The notes under the pieces were generated by a model, which was not told the DNA's origin, made no database searches, and was given only the letters and a program-made list of their open reading frames with translations. From NCBI GenBank assembly GCA_045635565.1, contig JAZTVX010000065.1:1-55401 (forward strand): 55,401 bases of DNA, given 5' to 3'. The DNA comes from RGIG4140 sp045635565 (GTDB lineage: Bacteria > Pseudomonadota > Alphaproteobacteria > CAAHEQ01 > UBA3637). A program made the position numbers and the translations under genes. Position 1 is the stretch's first letter, and every line of letters begins with the position of its first letter. Positions 34,491 to 44,307 of the stretch are shown piece by piece.

Positions 34491-35459
34491 ATGGTTAAAT
34501 TAGTTAAATCAAGTGTTGATTTGTATCACTTAACGAATATAGAGATGATAACACATCATATCGAAAAGTGTGGTCGTACCTGTTACAAATCAGAAGCTCA
34601 TATTACACCCCAATCAGCTGACAGATTCATCACCGGTATATTAAAATCAGGTCATGAATCTGTCATTGAACATGCTCATTTAATATTTGAACTAGAGCGA
34701 ACCAATCAAAATAAGATGGCTCTTTTTAACTGTTTAGGTGTCGTTCAAGGATTAAATATTACAGAAGATAATCAACAAAATATTTTTATTATTTCTGGCA
34801 ATATGCGTACATTTCGAGATATTTTCAGAAGAACAGGTATTATTGATTTTAACAACATTTTTCAAACCAATCAATCATTATCTATTTTCACACAAGAAAC
34901 TAATAATACAGAACCAACATTTCAAAATTTAAAGTTAATCAACGTTCAAAATTCTTCTTACGGAGATGAACACAATTATGCAACAGCACATATTGTCTGT
35001 GATATTTCCTTGTATAAAGACATTACCCGTCATCGTTTGTGTTCCTTTTCTATTGAGTCAACACGTTACTGTAATTATTCAAAGGACCGTTTCGGTAGCG
35101 AACTGGTCATGCTTCAACCCGTTAATATTCAGGAAGGAACACCGGAATTTAATCTATGGTTTTCATGCATGCAAGAAATTGAGAAAAATTACATGACAAT
35201 GGCTTCTTTGCCTGAAATCAAGGCAGATCAATTACGCATGATGTTACCCCATTCAACGAAAGCCGATGTTATTATGACTTGCAGTTTTAAAGAATGGAAA
35301 CATATTTTTTCATTGCGTTGTGCAAAACAGGCACATCCATCTGTCCGTCAGGGAATGTTGCAGGTACTGAATTTATTATATCAAGCATACCCTAATTCAT
35401 TTGAAGAAGCATACAACCAATTCAAAGAAGATATTGAATTATTCAAGCAATTAAGTTAA
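34491..35459 (+). CDS. thyX: FAD-dependent thymidylate synthase
   Basis: Makes dTMP from dUMP with FAD and methylene-tetrahydrofolate, an alternative to ThyA. RHRLCSFSIESTRYC has the ThyX signature R-H-R-x-x-S-x-x-x-x-S-x-R. ESVIEHAHLIFEL and LRMMLPHSTKADVIMTCSFKEW are further conserved parts, the latter holding the FAD/dUMP contact region. At 322 residues it is longer than the usual 220-250, with extra sequence at about 80-150. AAGGGAGAG precedes the ATG. Confidence 0.93.
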   Translation: MVKLVKSSVDLYHLTNIEMITHHIEKCGRTCYKSEAHITPQSADRFITGILKSGHESVIEHAHLIFELERTNQNKMALFNCLGVVQGLNITEDNQQNIFIISGNMRTFRDIFRRTGIIDFNNIFQTNQSLSIFTQETNNTEPTFQNLKLINVQNSSYGDEHNYATAHIVCDISLYKDITRHRLCSFSIESTRYCNYSKDRFGSELVMLQPVNIQEGTPEFNLWFSCMQEIEKNYMTMASLPEIKADQLRMMLPHSTKADVIMTCSFKEWKHIFSLRCAKQAHPSVRQGMLQVLNLLYQAYPNSFEEAYNQFKEDIELFKQLS

Positions 35460-35480
35460 AAACGAAAAACAAACGATACA

Positions 35481-36323
35481 TTAAAAGAATTCATAATCAT
35501 CTTTATTTGTGCGTTCATTTTTCATATATTCTTTTACACTTCTTTTAGGCTGGAATCGAAGGAATTGACGTTTCTTTGTAACTTCAAAATCATACTTTTC
35601 ATTAAAGTCTTCATATGTTTCATATTGAACTTTTGTTTCTTCTTTCCAGTCTGTCACAGGATTAAAGTCATCATCATATACGGCTAAATCACCATTATTC
35701 TCCGGATTATTTTTAGAACGCCGTTTCCGACGAGATGTGACCTCTTTTTGTTTCATCTTATTTTCATATGATATCAACATTTTCGTTAAATGTTCCCCAA
35801 TACTTGTTTCATAAAAATCGAAATCAGACCATTTCGAATCTGATGAAAATACATTGACAACTTCAGGATGATTATAATAAGTCATAAAATCAACTAAATG
35901 TGCGTCAAAGTCATCAACATTCTGAAAAGGACCTTCATCTTGTAGACTTACCGATAAAACTTTTTGAAATTTCGTTAAAAATGTCGATTGCGAACGTCGA
36001 ATACCATGAGAGATATCCATTTCATTTAGCAAACGTTCAAATGGATGCCTTGACTTATGTCGTCTAACATAAAATTCTTTTTTGAGATATGTGACAACAT
36101 GTTGGATAGACATTTGATGAATATCAGAATATGCCTGAAACGATCTGATAGCAGAAAACATAATTGTCAACGGTTGAATGTTGGGCATCCGATCCATCCA
36201 AACCAATTTACGACCTGTATTCAAAACAATCAGCAGATAAAGTTCTTTTTTCGGCTCATTTGCAATCAAACCGGCATTTAACTTAATCCAATCGACATAA
36301 ACCGTCTTTAAATTTCCAGACAT
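35481..36323 (-). CDS. IS481-like transposase-derived protein with lost catalytic residues
   Basis: A 280-residue protein. Residues 8-155 follow the integrase core of IS481-type transposases: YVDWIKL (D11), ELYLLIVLNTGRKLVWMDRMP (where the family has YLFVAID-x-x-TR), RHPFERLLNEMDISHGIRR, and DDFDAHLVDFMTYYNH. The DDE residues are damaged: TDNGKEF is replaced by T-Y79-L-K-K-E-F, and the position of the last Glu (VERF) is LTKF, Thr117. The N-terminal helix-turn-helix is missing, and residues 160-280 are a basic/acidic tail not normal for a transposase. The frame is intact. It follows merR by 12 bases without a Shine-Dalgarno sequence. The match is by eye. Confidence 0.6.
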   Translation of the reverse strand: MSGNLKTVYVDWIKLNAGLIANEPKKELYLLIVLNTGRKLVWMDRMPNIQPLTIMFSAIRSFQAYSDIHQMSIQHVVTYLKKEFYVRRHKSRHPFERLLNEMDISHGIRRSQSTFLTKFQKVLSVSLQDEGPFQNVDDFDAHLVDFMTYYNHPEVVNVFSSDSKWSDFDFYETSIGEHLTKMLISYENKMKQKEVTSRRKRRSKNNPENNGDLAVYDDDFNPVTDWKEETKVQYETYEDFNEKYDFEVTKKRQFLRFQPKRSVKEYMKNERTNKDDYEFF

Positions 36324-36335
36324 ATGTACAAAAAA

Positions 36336-36692
36336 CTATATATATTCAGATAAATAGTGTTTTAATTCTTCTAAATCGGCACAAACCTTATCAACATCAA
36401 CACCGATAGTCACATCTGTAGTAACTTGACTTAAAGATGTTTCAGTTTCTTTTGATTGCGGCATTTTAAGCCGTTTTTGAACACCTTTAATCGTAAAACC
36501 TTCTTTGTAGAGAAAGTCACGAATGCGAGCCAATAAAACAACATCTTCAGCTTGGTAATAACGCCGCCCCATGCGTTTAATCGGCTTAATTTGATGAAAT
36601 TGAGTTTCCCAAAAACGTAAAACGGACGCCGGAACTTGCAGTAAATCCGCAACTTCCGTAATCGTCCGATAAGCGTTTTCAGCTTTTAACAT
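36336..36692 (-). CDS. MerR family transcriptional regulator
   Basis: A 118-residue protein with the MerR winged helix: AYRTITEVADLLQVPASVLRFWETQFHQIKPIKR and RYYQAEDVVLLARIRDFLYKEGFTIKGV. This small regulator is typically found beside ihfA in alphaproteobacteria; its targets are not known from the sequence. Its ATG overlaps the stop of ihfA by one base, so the two are coupled. Confidence 0.92.
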   Translation of the reverse strand: MLKAENAYRTITEVADLLQVPASVLRFWETQFHQIKPIKRMGRRYYQAEDVVLLARIRDFLYKEGFTIKGVQKRLKMPQSKETETSLSQVTTDVTIGVDVDKVCADLEELKHYLSEYI

Positions 36693-36988
36693 TATTCGTC
36701 AGAACCCTTTAAAGCATCTTTTAACGTATTAGAAGCCTTAAATGAAACAACCGTACGAGGTGTAATCGCATGCGTTTCCCCCGTCTTCGGATTACGACCG
36801 ATACGTTCTCTTTTAGCGTGAGGAATGAATGTTGCAAATTTTGAAATTTTGACCGTTTCGCCCTTTTCAAGTGCTGAAACGACATTTGACAAAACTTGTT
36901 CAATTAATTTAAAGGATTCTGCATGTGAAAATCCAAGTTCCGTGTAAATCGAATCTGCAATATCTGCTCTGGTTACTGTTTGTGTCAT
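36692..36988 (-). CDS. ihfA: Integration host factor alpha subunit
   Basis: A 98-residue HU/IHF-fold DNA-bending protein. VTRADIADSIYTELGFSHAES and GETVKISKFATFIPHAKRERIGRNPKTGE are the family's dimer and DNA-binding arm regions, with P in RNPKTGE at the arm tip. AGAGGAAA is well spaced before the ATG. It lies in the rpmF-plsX-fabH-ihfA-merR operon characteristic of alphaproteobacteria. Confidence 0.95.
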   Translation of the reverse strand: MTQTVTRADIADSIYTELGFSHAESFKLIEQVLSNVVSALEKGETVKISKFATFIPHAKRERIGRNPKTGETHAITPRTVVSFKASNTLKDALKGSDE

Positions 36989-37056
36989 AGTATTTTCCTC
37001 TTTTTTGTCTTCAATAATTATATCCCATATTTTTTAATTAACATCAAGTGTTTTTT

Positions 37057-38025
37057 TTACAATCTTATCAGGCCACCTGCCCATGTAAAACCACCACCCA
37101 TAGCATCAAGTAAAATCAGTTGTCCTTTTCTCAAACGACCACTCTTAATACCCTCATACAATGCTAATGGGATTGATGCCGCTGACGTATTACCCTGATA
37201 AGGCAATGTCAACATAACCTTTTCCATATCAAATCCGAGTTTTTTTGCTGTTCCTTCAATAATACGAACATTGGCTTGATGAGGCACAAGATAATCAACC
37301 TCAGATACAGAAACACCCGTCTTAGCCAAAACTTCCTCGGCAACATCCGATAAATTCGTAACAGCATGACGAAAGACTTCCCGTCCTTCCATTAAAACAT
37401 AACCGGCATTCTGCGTACGGGAAACCCCTCCCGTTGTCGTCAACAATTGACGATAACGTCCGTCAGAATGAATAATAATATCTAATATCCCTGTATTTGT
37501 TTCATCTTCTTCAGGCGTAGAAGCACCGTACACAACGGCCCCAGCACCATCACCAAACAACACACAAGTATTCCTGTCTTTCCAATCAACGATTCGTGAT
37601 AATGTCTCTGCCCCAATAACCAATACATGTCGAACCTGTCCGGAGCAAATAAATTGATTAGCAATACTGGACGCATACATAAATCCGGAACATGCAGCCT
37701 GCACATCAAACGCACAACCTTGTGTCATTCCAATGGCTTCTTGCACTTTAACAGCCGTCGCAGGTGTTGTATCATCGGGCGTCGTCGTTGCCAAAATAAC
37801 CATATCAATATCAGCCCCGGTTAAACCGGCATTAGCAAGTGCCTCCTGTGCTGCCCGAATGGCTAATGTTGAGGTAAATTCATCCGTAGAGGCAATATGA
37901 CGCGTTTCAATACCAGTCCGTTCACGAATCCACGCATCGCTGGTTTCAACCATTTTTTCTAAATCAGCATTCGTTAAAACCTTTTCAGGCAAGTAACCAC
38001 CAACACCACGAACAACAGATCTCAT
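37057..38025 (-). CDS. fabH: 3-oxoacyl-ACP synthase III
   Basis: Starts type II fatty-acid synthesis by condensing acetyl-CoA with malonyl-ACP. The 322-residue protein has the Cys-His-Asn triad: C112 in DVQAACSGFMYA, His in LVPHQANVR, and Asn in YQGNTSAASIP. The motif GAGAVVYG precedes. It follows plsX by 15 bases and both are cotranscribed, coupling fatty acid and phospholipid synthesis. Confidence 0.97.
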   Translation of the reverse strand: MRSVVRGVGGYLPEKVLTNADLEKMVETSDAWIRERTGIETRHIASTDEFTSTLAIRAAQEALANAGLTGADIDMVILATTTPDDTTPATAVKVQEAIGMTQGCAFDVQAACSGFMYASSIANQFICSGQVRHVLVIGAETLSRIVDWKDRNTCVLFGDGAGAVVYGASTPEEDETNTGILDIIIHSDGRYRQLLTTTGGVSRTQNAGYVLMEGREVFRHAVTNLSDVAEEVLAKTGVSVSEVDYLVPHQANVRIIEGTAKKLGFDMEKVMLTLPYQGNTSAASIPLALYEGIKSGRLRKGQLILLDAMGGGFTWAGGLIRL

Positions 38026-38040
38026 AATACCCCCCGTTGA

Positions 38041-39087
38041 TTATTGTTCAATCGACATATCCGGAACATCAACATCCATAACGTGTTTCAGTTCTTCTTT
38101 AATTTTTTCACATAAATCATTTCTTGCCATACGAATAGCGGCTTCAACAGCATAAGAAAATGCCATAGCATCTGCACCGCCGTGACTTTTAACCGAAATC
38201 CCCTTTAACCCCAAAAACATGGCTCCGTTATAACGTCGCGGATCCATCTTGGCTTTTAATTTATTCAATGCTGAACGAGCAATCAAAAAACCAAGAGATG
38301 ATAATAGAGAACTTCTAACCGTTTGTTTCAAACTGGTTGTAATAAATTTTGCTGTTCCCTCAATTGTTTTTAAAGCAACATTACCAGAAAAACCATCAGC
38401 AACAACAACATCAGATTTTCCCAAACAAATATCGTTTCCTTCGACAAAGCCGATAAAATTTACTTTACCATTTAAATCTTTTAAAATACTTGCCGCCTCA
38501 CGAATTTCGTCACGTCCTTTCGTTTCTTCCGAACCGATATTTAGCAGACCGATAGATGGTTGTGTTGACTGAAACAAAACACGATGCAAAACGTGACCCA
38601 TAATTGAAAACTCAACCAAATTTTGAGAATTACATTCAGCATTAGCACCTAAGTCCAATGCAACGACAGGTCCATTCAACGTCGGCAATACACCGGCTAT
38701 AGCAGGTCTGTCAATACCGGAAAGCGTACCCAAACAAATTTTGCTCATAGCCATTAACGCACCGGTATTACCCGCTGAAACAACAGCCTTTGCATACCCA
38801 TTACGTACAGACATAATAGCCTTCCACATGCTACTTTCCCGCCCTGAACGAACAGCAACGGATGGTTTAGCATCCCCCTTAATCACGTCAGTCGTGTGAT
38901 GTATTTTATAACGATCATCTGGCAAACAATACTTATCTGCCAACTCCTTTATCCGAGGTTCATCACCGTACAAGAAAAAGAATACATCTTTATCTGTTGA
39001 CGCCACACGGCTGACACCATCAATAACCGACTCCGGAGCATTATCGCCCCCCATCGTATCAATCGAAATGACTAAGGTATTACTCAA
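38041..39087 (-). CDS. plsX: PlsX, phosphate acyltransferase
   Basis: Converts acyl-ACP to acyl-phosphate for phospholipid synthesis. The 348-residue protein begins VISIDTMGGDNAPE, the conserved PlsX motif; later are AVVSAGNTGALMA, ALDLGANAECNSQNL and GFVEGNDICLG. It lies between rpmF and fabH as in most proteobacteria. Confidence 0.97.
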   Translation of the reverse strand: MSNTLVISIDTMGGDNAPESVIDGVSRVASTDKDVFFFLYGDEPRIKELADKYCLPDDRYKIHHTTDVIKGDAKPSVAVRSGRESSMWKAIMSVRNGYAKAVVSAGNTGALMAMSKICLGTLSGIDRPAIAGVLPTLNGPVVALDLGANAECNSQNLVEFSIMGHVLHRVLFQSTQPSIGLLNIGSEETKGRDEIREAASILKDLNGKVNFIGFVEGNDICLGKSDVVVADGFSGNVALKTIEGTAKFITTSLKQTVRSSLLSSLGFLIARSALNKLKAKMDPRRYNGAMFLGLKGISVKSHGGADAMAFSYAVEAAIRMARNDLCEKIKEELKHVMDVDVPDMSIEQ

Positions 39088-39098
39088 ACACTTATTCC

Positions 39099-39290
39099 TT
39101 ATTTAGTTTCTTTATCTGCCGAAACAATAATTTCTTTTTTATTGTATGTACCACATGATTCACAAACATGATGTGGACGTACTAATTCGCCGCACTTCGG
39201 ACATTCATTAACAGCATTTGTGCTCAATGCCAAATGTGAACGACGCATATTCTTTTTTGATTTAGATGTTTTTTTCTTAGGTACTGCCAT
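39099..39290 (-). CDS. rpmF: Ribosomal protein L32
   Basis: A 63-residue basic protein with the L32 start AVPKKKTSKSKKNMRRSH and a zinc ribbon, CPKCGELVRPHHVCESCG (four cysteines). It is a component of the large ribosomal subunit and is the first gene of the plsX-fabH operon, just after the promoter at 39361-39389. Confidence 0.97.
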   Translation of the reverse strand: MAVPKKKTSKSKKNMRRSHLALSTNAVNECPKCGELVRPHHVCESCGTYNKKEIIVSADKETK

Positions 39291-39360
39291 TTTTAACTCT
39301 CTCTTACAAAATTACCGGAACACCAACCATTGATGTCCCCTTTTACACAAATAGGACTAC

Positions 39361-39389
39361 TTTATACATAAAATTTATTTGTTTTGCAA
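39361..39389 (-). promoter_or_regulatory. Promoter of the rpmF-plsX-fabH-ihfA-merR operon
   Basis: On the minus strand TTGCAA (39384-39389), 17 bases, TATAAA (39361-39366), about 70 bases before the rpmF ATG. Confidence 0.7.
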
Positions 39390-39421
39390 GTGTTTTTTTG
39401 ATATTTCATAAAAAAAACACT
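39389..39421 (-). terminator. Possible AT-rich terminator after the YdbH-like gene
   Basis: AGTGTTTTTTT (39389-39399) and its complement (39411-39421) form an eleven-base-pair stem between the end of the YdbH-like gene and the rpmF promoter. The T run is in the stem and not after it, so termination is uncertain. Confidence 0.4.
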
Positions 39422-39425
39422 CCTT

Positions 39426-42164
39426 TCACTTTCTAAAAAATTTTTTAATAGCCTTCAAACGTTCATCAATTGACAACGGAACACTGCCTTGCGATGTTGT
39501 ATTCAAGATATCTTCCAATGTTATTTGAAGTGTATCCGTATATGTCGTCTTAATTTGATCAGGTAACATACGTCCTTCAAAACTTAAATAAGCATTCAAC
39601 TGATTAGAATTTGCCTGTGTCAACAATATATTACCTGTACGCAACATATATTCATCACTCTTCCTAAACAAAGCACTGCGAATTTGAGGATTGTCACCCG
39701 TATATTTTAAACCGACATTAGATGCTCGTATTTCACCGTTAACCACAGAGAATGTATTATCTTTAATTTCAATCGGCAAACTGATACTAACCTGACCTTC
39801 CGCTGTCAAACCATCAATTTTCCACTGTTTATCCAATAATGACACATCTACATCCGTATTTTTCAAATAAACAGTTGTACCATTTGACCGATAAGGAATC
39901 ATCAGATTATCTACACCCAAAGATACCCCGTTCAATTCCGTATTTAAACGAGCAATTCGCATCATCTGATTATCAAACTTCAAAGTGGCTATTGTGTTTC
40001 TAAATGGCAAAGAACCATTTATCTCTCCAATATAAACTTCTTGTGCTCCAGCCGTTATAAAAGGAACCAGCGACTGAACCGTTAACACTGTATTCAAATC
40101 TTTTATTTGGATGTTACCCGCTTTAAAACCAACATTTTCCATCATAAGATAGAATGGACCGCCAACTTGTTTTTCGCTTTTCCAGTTAATCTTTCCGTAT
40201 AACGCCATACGTCCTTTTGGCGTCGTTGCAAAACCAGGAAACACATCTGAAATAGATTTTAAATTTTCCTTAACATCAGATAATTCAAACGGCATAACAA
40301 CAACATTTCCTTGGAAAACACCAGAAAGCAAATTCGCTGTTCCGACATATTGTGCCTTAATTTTATTATCTAACATACCTATAACAGCACCCATAACCCC
40401 CTTATCACGACGCATATCCATCGCAAAAGGAATTTTCATCAACCGATTATTCAGCAATGTCACTTTGGGAGATGTAAAACGAACAGGCGTATCAGTATCC
40501 CATATATTATCAATTAAAACATCAGCCTTTTCGAAACGTACATCCGTCGAACCATATGACGCATCATCCATTTGAACGCGCAAGTGTGATTCCTGATTTT
40601 TAGAACTGGCCAGACCAACCAAATTCAAATCTTTTGCCTCAATGTCAATTTTGTTATTATTGCCATTTTTAGTACCGGCATATGAAAGATTGGACATAGC
40701 CACATCGAACAAAAATCCTTTTTCATCTACTTTAAAACTCGTTTTCTTATTCGGTTTTAATGTAAATGTTGTACGTTCCGTCGAAATATATGTATTGCCG
40801 TAATGTGTCAAACGACTGTTTTGCACCGAAACAGGTACATTTGATTTAATTTCATATGAACAGGTAAAATCTTTGCAATTCAAATCACCTCTAAACGTAC
40901 CCGTTGCATTTGCCAAACTAAAATCCTGTGTATAGAATGATTGCATATTAAAACGAATCGGTTTTGTACTGCTCAAATTAGAAAAATGTTTAATATCCAA
41001 ACCTTCGAACACCATTTGAATTTCAGTTTTCGTTTCATCTGCTTTATCACGTACTTCTTGGTTAATCAAAGATAAACCGACTGTGCCACGATACACTTTT
41101 TTATTTTTCTTCAAATCAACTTTAATTTTTTTGGTATTTTTACCATATGCCATATCAAGCGTACCGTTAATGGCCGAAAGAGAAGTTTTATCTGTTTTAA
41201 TTTTAAATTTTCCCGAAATGTTTTCCGGCTGACGATTGGGAAAAGACAATGTACCGGACATAATTTCCAAATTCCAATCCAGATTATTACCGGAACCACC
41301 CATCGTCAACAATGCACTAATATTCATATAATCTTGTTTGATAGTAATCGGAATACTCACATTCGGACTTTTTTCATAAACCCCATTAACCGACAACAAG
41401 ACGGGCAATTTATACTTTTTACCTTCAATATTCAAAATTGCCCCTGGAACAGAGATAGAACCAATACGATATCTCATCTTGCCGGACTGATTCAACTTCA
41501 TCAAAACTTCAATCAATTTTCCTGTTTCAAGTTTATCATCTTTTTCTTTAATTTTGATAATTGCCCCTTCAAGGCTGACAGCTTTAATTCGCCCCTTTAG
41601 AAAATCAGAAAAATCCGAGCGAATCAAAACACGTCGAATACTATATGTACCATCTTTACTTTTTAAATTCTTCAATTCAATACGGGACAAAGAATATTCA
41701 TTCATATCCCAAGTGGCTTCAATACCGCTATTCTTCAAATAATCAGCAACATATTTGGGATAATTCATGTATGAATAAATTAAAATAAACAAAGAAGCAA
41801 TACCCCCGATATATACAAGGGCAACAAACAAACACCAAACCATCTTCAATGCCGAAAAAACAGCTGAATACCGATGTTGAATTTCAGCCCACTTAATCGT
41901 GGCACGCATCATAAAAACAGTGAACAATTTTGAAAAAGAAATTTCTTTGCGAACTTTTTTCTTTTGTTCTTTTTCATTTTTTTTATCTTCGGCAGATATG
42001 ATAGTTAACAAATCGACCGGCTTTTCGTCGGTTTCATCTGCTCTGTTGTTTGATGATTGAGAAGTCATACCGGATTGTGATACAGATTGCTGTTTTAAAT
42101 ATGCTTCCAGTTCTTCTTCCATGCTTTGTGTGGTATCATTTTGTATTTGTTTTGAATCAACCAT
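39426..42164 (-). CDS. YdbH/AsmA-like membrane-anchored beta-rich protein
   Basis: A 912-residue protein. It has an acidic/basic N-terminal cytosolic part (to about 105), a transmembrane helix at about 110-130 (LFVALVYIGGIASLFILIY), then a very long beta-rich periplasmic region with many short strands, ending ITLEDILNTTSQGSVPLSIDERL. Such a layout resembles the AsmA superfamily and the YdbH branch, large proteins that bridge inner and outer membranes to move phospholipid. The family call is from layout and the C-terminal SID-R motif, not a firm domain match. It is the last gene of the bamD-recN-ligA run. AAGGGGAG precedes the ATG. Confidence 0.65.
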   Translation of the reverse strand: MVDSKQIQNDTTQSMEEELEAYLKQQSVSQSGMTSQSSNNRADETDEKPVDLLTIISAEDKKNEKEQKKKVRKEISFSKLFTVFMMRATIKWAEIQHRYSAVFSALKMVWCLFVALVYIGGIASLFILIYSYMNYPKYVADYLKNSGIEATWDMNEYSLSRIELKNLKSKDGTYSIRRVLIRSDFSDFLKGRIKAVSLEGAIIKIKEKDDKLETGKLIEVLMKLNQSGKMRYRIGSISVPGAILNIEGKKYKLPVLLSVNGVYEKSPNVSIPITIKQDYMNISALLTMGGSGNNLDWNLEIMSGTLSFPNRQPENISGKFKIKTDKTSLSAINGTLDMAYGKNTKKIKVDLKKNKKVYRGTVGLSLINQEVRDKADETKTEIQMVFEGLDIKHFSNLSSTKPIRFNMQSFYTQDFSLANATGTFRGDLNCKDFTCSYEIKSNVPVSVQNSRLTHYGNTYISTERTTFTLKPNKKTSFKVDEKGFLFDVAMSNLSYAGTKNGNNNKIDIEAKDLNLVGLASSKNQESHLRVQMDDASYGSTDVRFEKADVLIDNIWDTDTPVRFTSPKVTLLNNRLMKIPFAMDMRRDKGVMGAVIGMLDNKIKAQYVGTANLLSGVFQGNVVVMPFELSDVKENLKSISDVFPGFATTPKGRMALYGKINWKSEKQVGGPFYLMMENVGFKAGNIQIKDLNTVLTVQSLVPFITAGAQEVYIGEINGSLPFRNTIATLKFDNQMMRIARLNTELNGVSLGVDNLMIPYRSNGTTVYLKNTDVDVSLLDKQWKIDGLTAEGQVSISLPIEIKDNTFSVVNGEIRASNVGLKYTGDNPQIRSALFRKSDEYMLRTGNILLTQANSNQLNAYLSFEGRMLPDQIKTTYTDTLQITLEDILNTTSQGSVPLSIDERLKAIKKFFRK

Positions 42165-42211
42165 GTTGCTCCCCTTATCATATCAATCAGTTAAGCATAC
42201 TTTTTTTTTTA

Positions 42212-44290
42212 TCACTCGTCAAGCATTTGCTTAAATTCTTTTTCATTTATTTGTTTAACACCCCATTTTTCTGCTTGTGACAACTTCGAACCTGCGTCGG
42301 CACCGACAACCACATAATCTGTTTTAGCCGATACAGAACTAACAACCTTCGCCCCAACCGATTGAGCTTTGGCTTTGGCTTCCTGACGTGTCATCGTTTC
42401 CAGCGTACCAGTAAAAACAATACTTTTACCCGTTAATAACGTCATGATTTCTTGCGGTTTTTGATAGTCCGTCACATGAATACGTCGTTCTAATTCCGTC
42501 AACAAATATTGATTGTGTTCTTCTTGAAAAAAATCAACAATGTGTTGAGCCATAATTGTACCAATACCTTCAATATGAGTCAATTGTTCAATAGCATCTT
42601 TCGCTTCCATTTCTTGTCTAAAATATTTCCACGAATGGTATCTATCAGCCAATATGCGTGCCGTTGCCTCACCGATTTCACGTATTCCAATAGCATAAAT
42701 AAAACGATTCAACGAAGTATCCTGACAAACTTTTTCAATAGCATTAAACAAATTATGTGCCGATTTCAAACCCCAACCATCTAATGTAATTAAATCCAAT
42801 TCATGATTTTGTCTGATATCCAGTAAATCTACTATATTTTTAATCCAACCCAAATTGAAAAACGTTTCAATGTTTTTTTGTCCCAATCCGTCAATATCCA
42901 TCGCATCTTTCGAAACAAAATGTTTTAACGATTCAATTTGTTGTGCGGAACAATACAGCCCCCCCGTACAATATATAACAGCATCATTTTCTTCCCGAAC
43001 CGCTCGTGAACCGCAAATCGGACAAACATTCGGAAAAACATAGGGCTGAACATTCACACCTCGTTTATCCAAAACGACTGACACAACTTGAGGGATAACA
43101 TCCCCTGCCCGTTGAATAACAACCATATCATTTTCACGAATATCTTTTCGGGCAATTTCATCGGCATTATGCAATGTGGCATGACGAACAATTACCCCAC
43201 CGACATTGATCGGTTCTAAATCGGCTACCGGTGTCAATGCCCCTGTACGACCGACCTGGATACGAATTTTTTTCAAACGGGTAACTGCCTGCTCTGCCGG
43301 AAATTTATGAGCAATTGCCCAACGGGGGGAACGGGCAATAAATCCTAATCGACGTTGTAATTCTAAATCATTTACCTTATAAACAACACCATCGATATCA
43401 TATGGTAACAAAGCCCTTTTTTCAGCCATTTCACGAAAAAATACAATCAGTTCTTGAGCATTACGACATAATTTGATTTCAGGATTAACAGGGAAACCCC
43501 ATTTTTTCAACTGTTCTAAATAAGCATAATGTGTCGGCCATGTTGAACCTTTAACCTGACCACACGCATAAGCAAACAGGCTCAATTTCCGTTCTGCCGT
43601 AATCGATGAATCCAACTGCCGTAATGAACCGGCTGCCGCATTCCGAGGATTAGCAAAAACCTTTTTATGGTTTTCTTCCTGTATTTTATTTAAATCAAAA
43701 AAGTCTTGTTTTGCCATATAGACTTCACCCCGAATATCAATCGATTCGGGAACACTGTCAAACAAATCCGTTCCGGCATTTAACGACAACGGCAATTGAC
43801 GAATTGTCTTTAAATTGGCAGTAATATCCTCACCAATCGACCCATCCCCCCGTGTTGCACCGGTTAAAAATTTACCTTTTTCGTAAACAGCCGAAAAAGA
43901 TAAGCCATCAATTTTCGGTTCAGCAACCATTTCTATATCGGTATCTTCCGACAACCCTAAAAAACGACGTATTTTATCAACGAAAGTATAAACGTCTTCT
44001 TCCGTAAAAATATCCCCCAATGACAACATGGGAACGGTATGTGCGACCTTATTAAATTCATCGGCAACGGGTGATCCCACCCTCAAAGATGGACTATCTT
44101 CCCGAATCAATTCAGGAAAAAATGTTTCAATTTGTTCATTTCTTAATTTTAATAAATCATATTCGGCATCAGTTACCTTCGGTTCATCATCCCGATAGTA
44201 GGCGACATCCAATTCAGCAATACGGCCAGCCAAAAAAGCTAATTCTGATTTTGCTTCTTCTAGGGTCAATTGAGCAACATCTTTTTGCAT
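42212..44290 (-). CDS. ligA: NAD-dependent DNA ligase
   Basis: Seals nicks in DNA with NAD. The 692-residue protein has the adenylation motif EPKIDGL with nucleophile Lys126, then DIRGEVYM, the OB fold, a four-cysteine zinc finger (CPICG...CTGGLYCSAQQ), helix-hairpin-helix repeats and the C-terminal BRCT domain (GKSIVFTGTL...). Full length and all domains are present. It lies 17 bases after recN. Confidence 0.97.
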   Translation of the reverse strand: MQKDVAQLTLEEAKSELAFLAGRIAELDVAYYRDDEPKVTDAEYDLLKLRNEQIETFFPELIREDSPSLRVGSPVADEFNKVAHTVPMLSLGDIFTEEDVYTFVDKIRRFLGLSEDTDIEMVAEPKIDGLSFSAVYEKGKFLTGATRGDGSIGEDITANLKTIRQLPLSLNAGTDLFDSVPESIDIRGEVYMAKQDFFDLNKIQEENHKKVFANPRNAAAGSLRQLDSSITAERKLSLFAYACGQVKGSTWPTHYAYLEQLKKWGFPVNPEIKLCRNAQELIVFFREMAEKRALLPYDIDGVVYKVNDLELQRRLGFIARSPRWAIAHKFPAEQAVTRLKKIRIQVGRTGALTPVADLEPINVGGVIVRHATLHNADEIARKDIRENDMVVIQRAGDVIPQVVSVVLDKRGVNVQPYVFPNVCPICGSRAVREENDAVIYCTGGLYCSAQQIESLKHFVSKDAMDIDGLGQKNIETFFNLGWIKNIVDLLDIRQNHELDLITLDGWGLKSAHNLFNAIEKVCQDTSLNRFIYAIGIREIGEATARILADRYHSWKYFRQEMEAKDAIEQLTHIEGIGTIMAQHIVDFFQEEHNQYLLTELERRIHVTDYQKPQEIMTLLTGKSIVFTGTLETMTRQEAKAKAQSVGAKVVSSVSAKTDYVVVGADAGSKLSQAEKWGVKQINEKEFKQMLDE

Positions 44291-44307
44291 TGTGTAATAC
44301 TTTTCCT

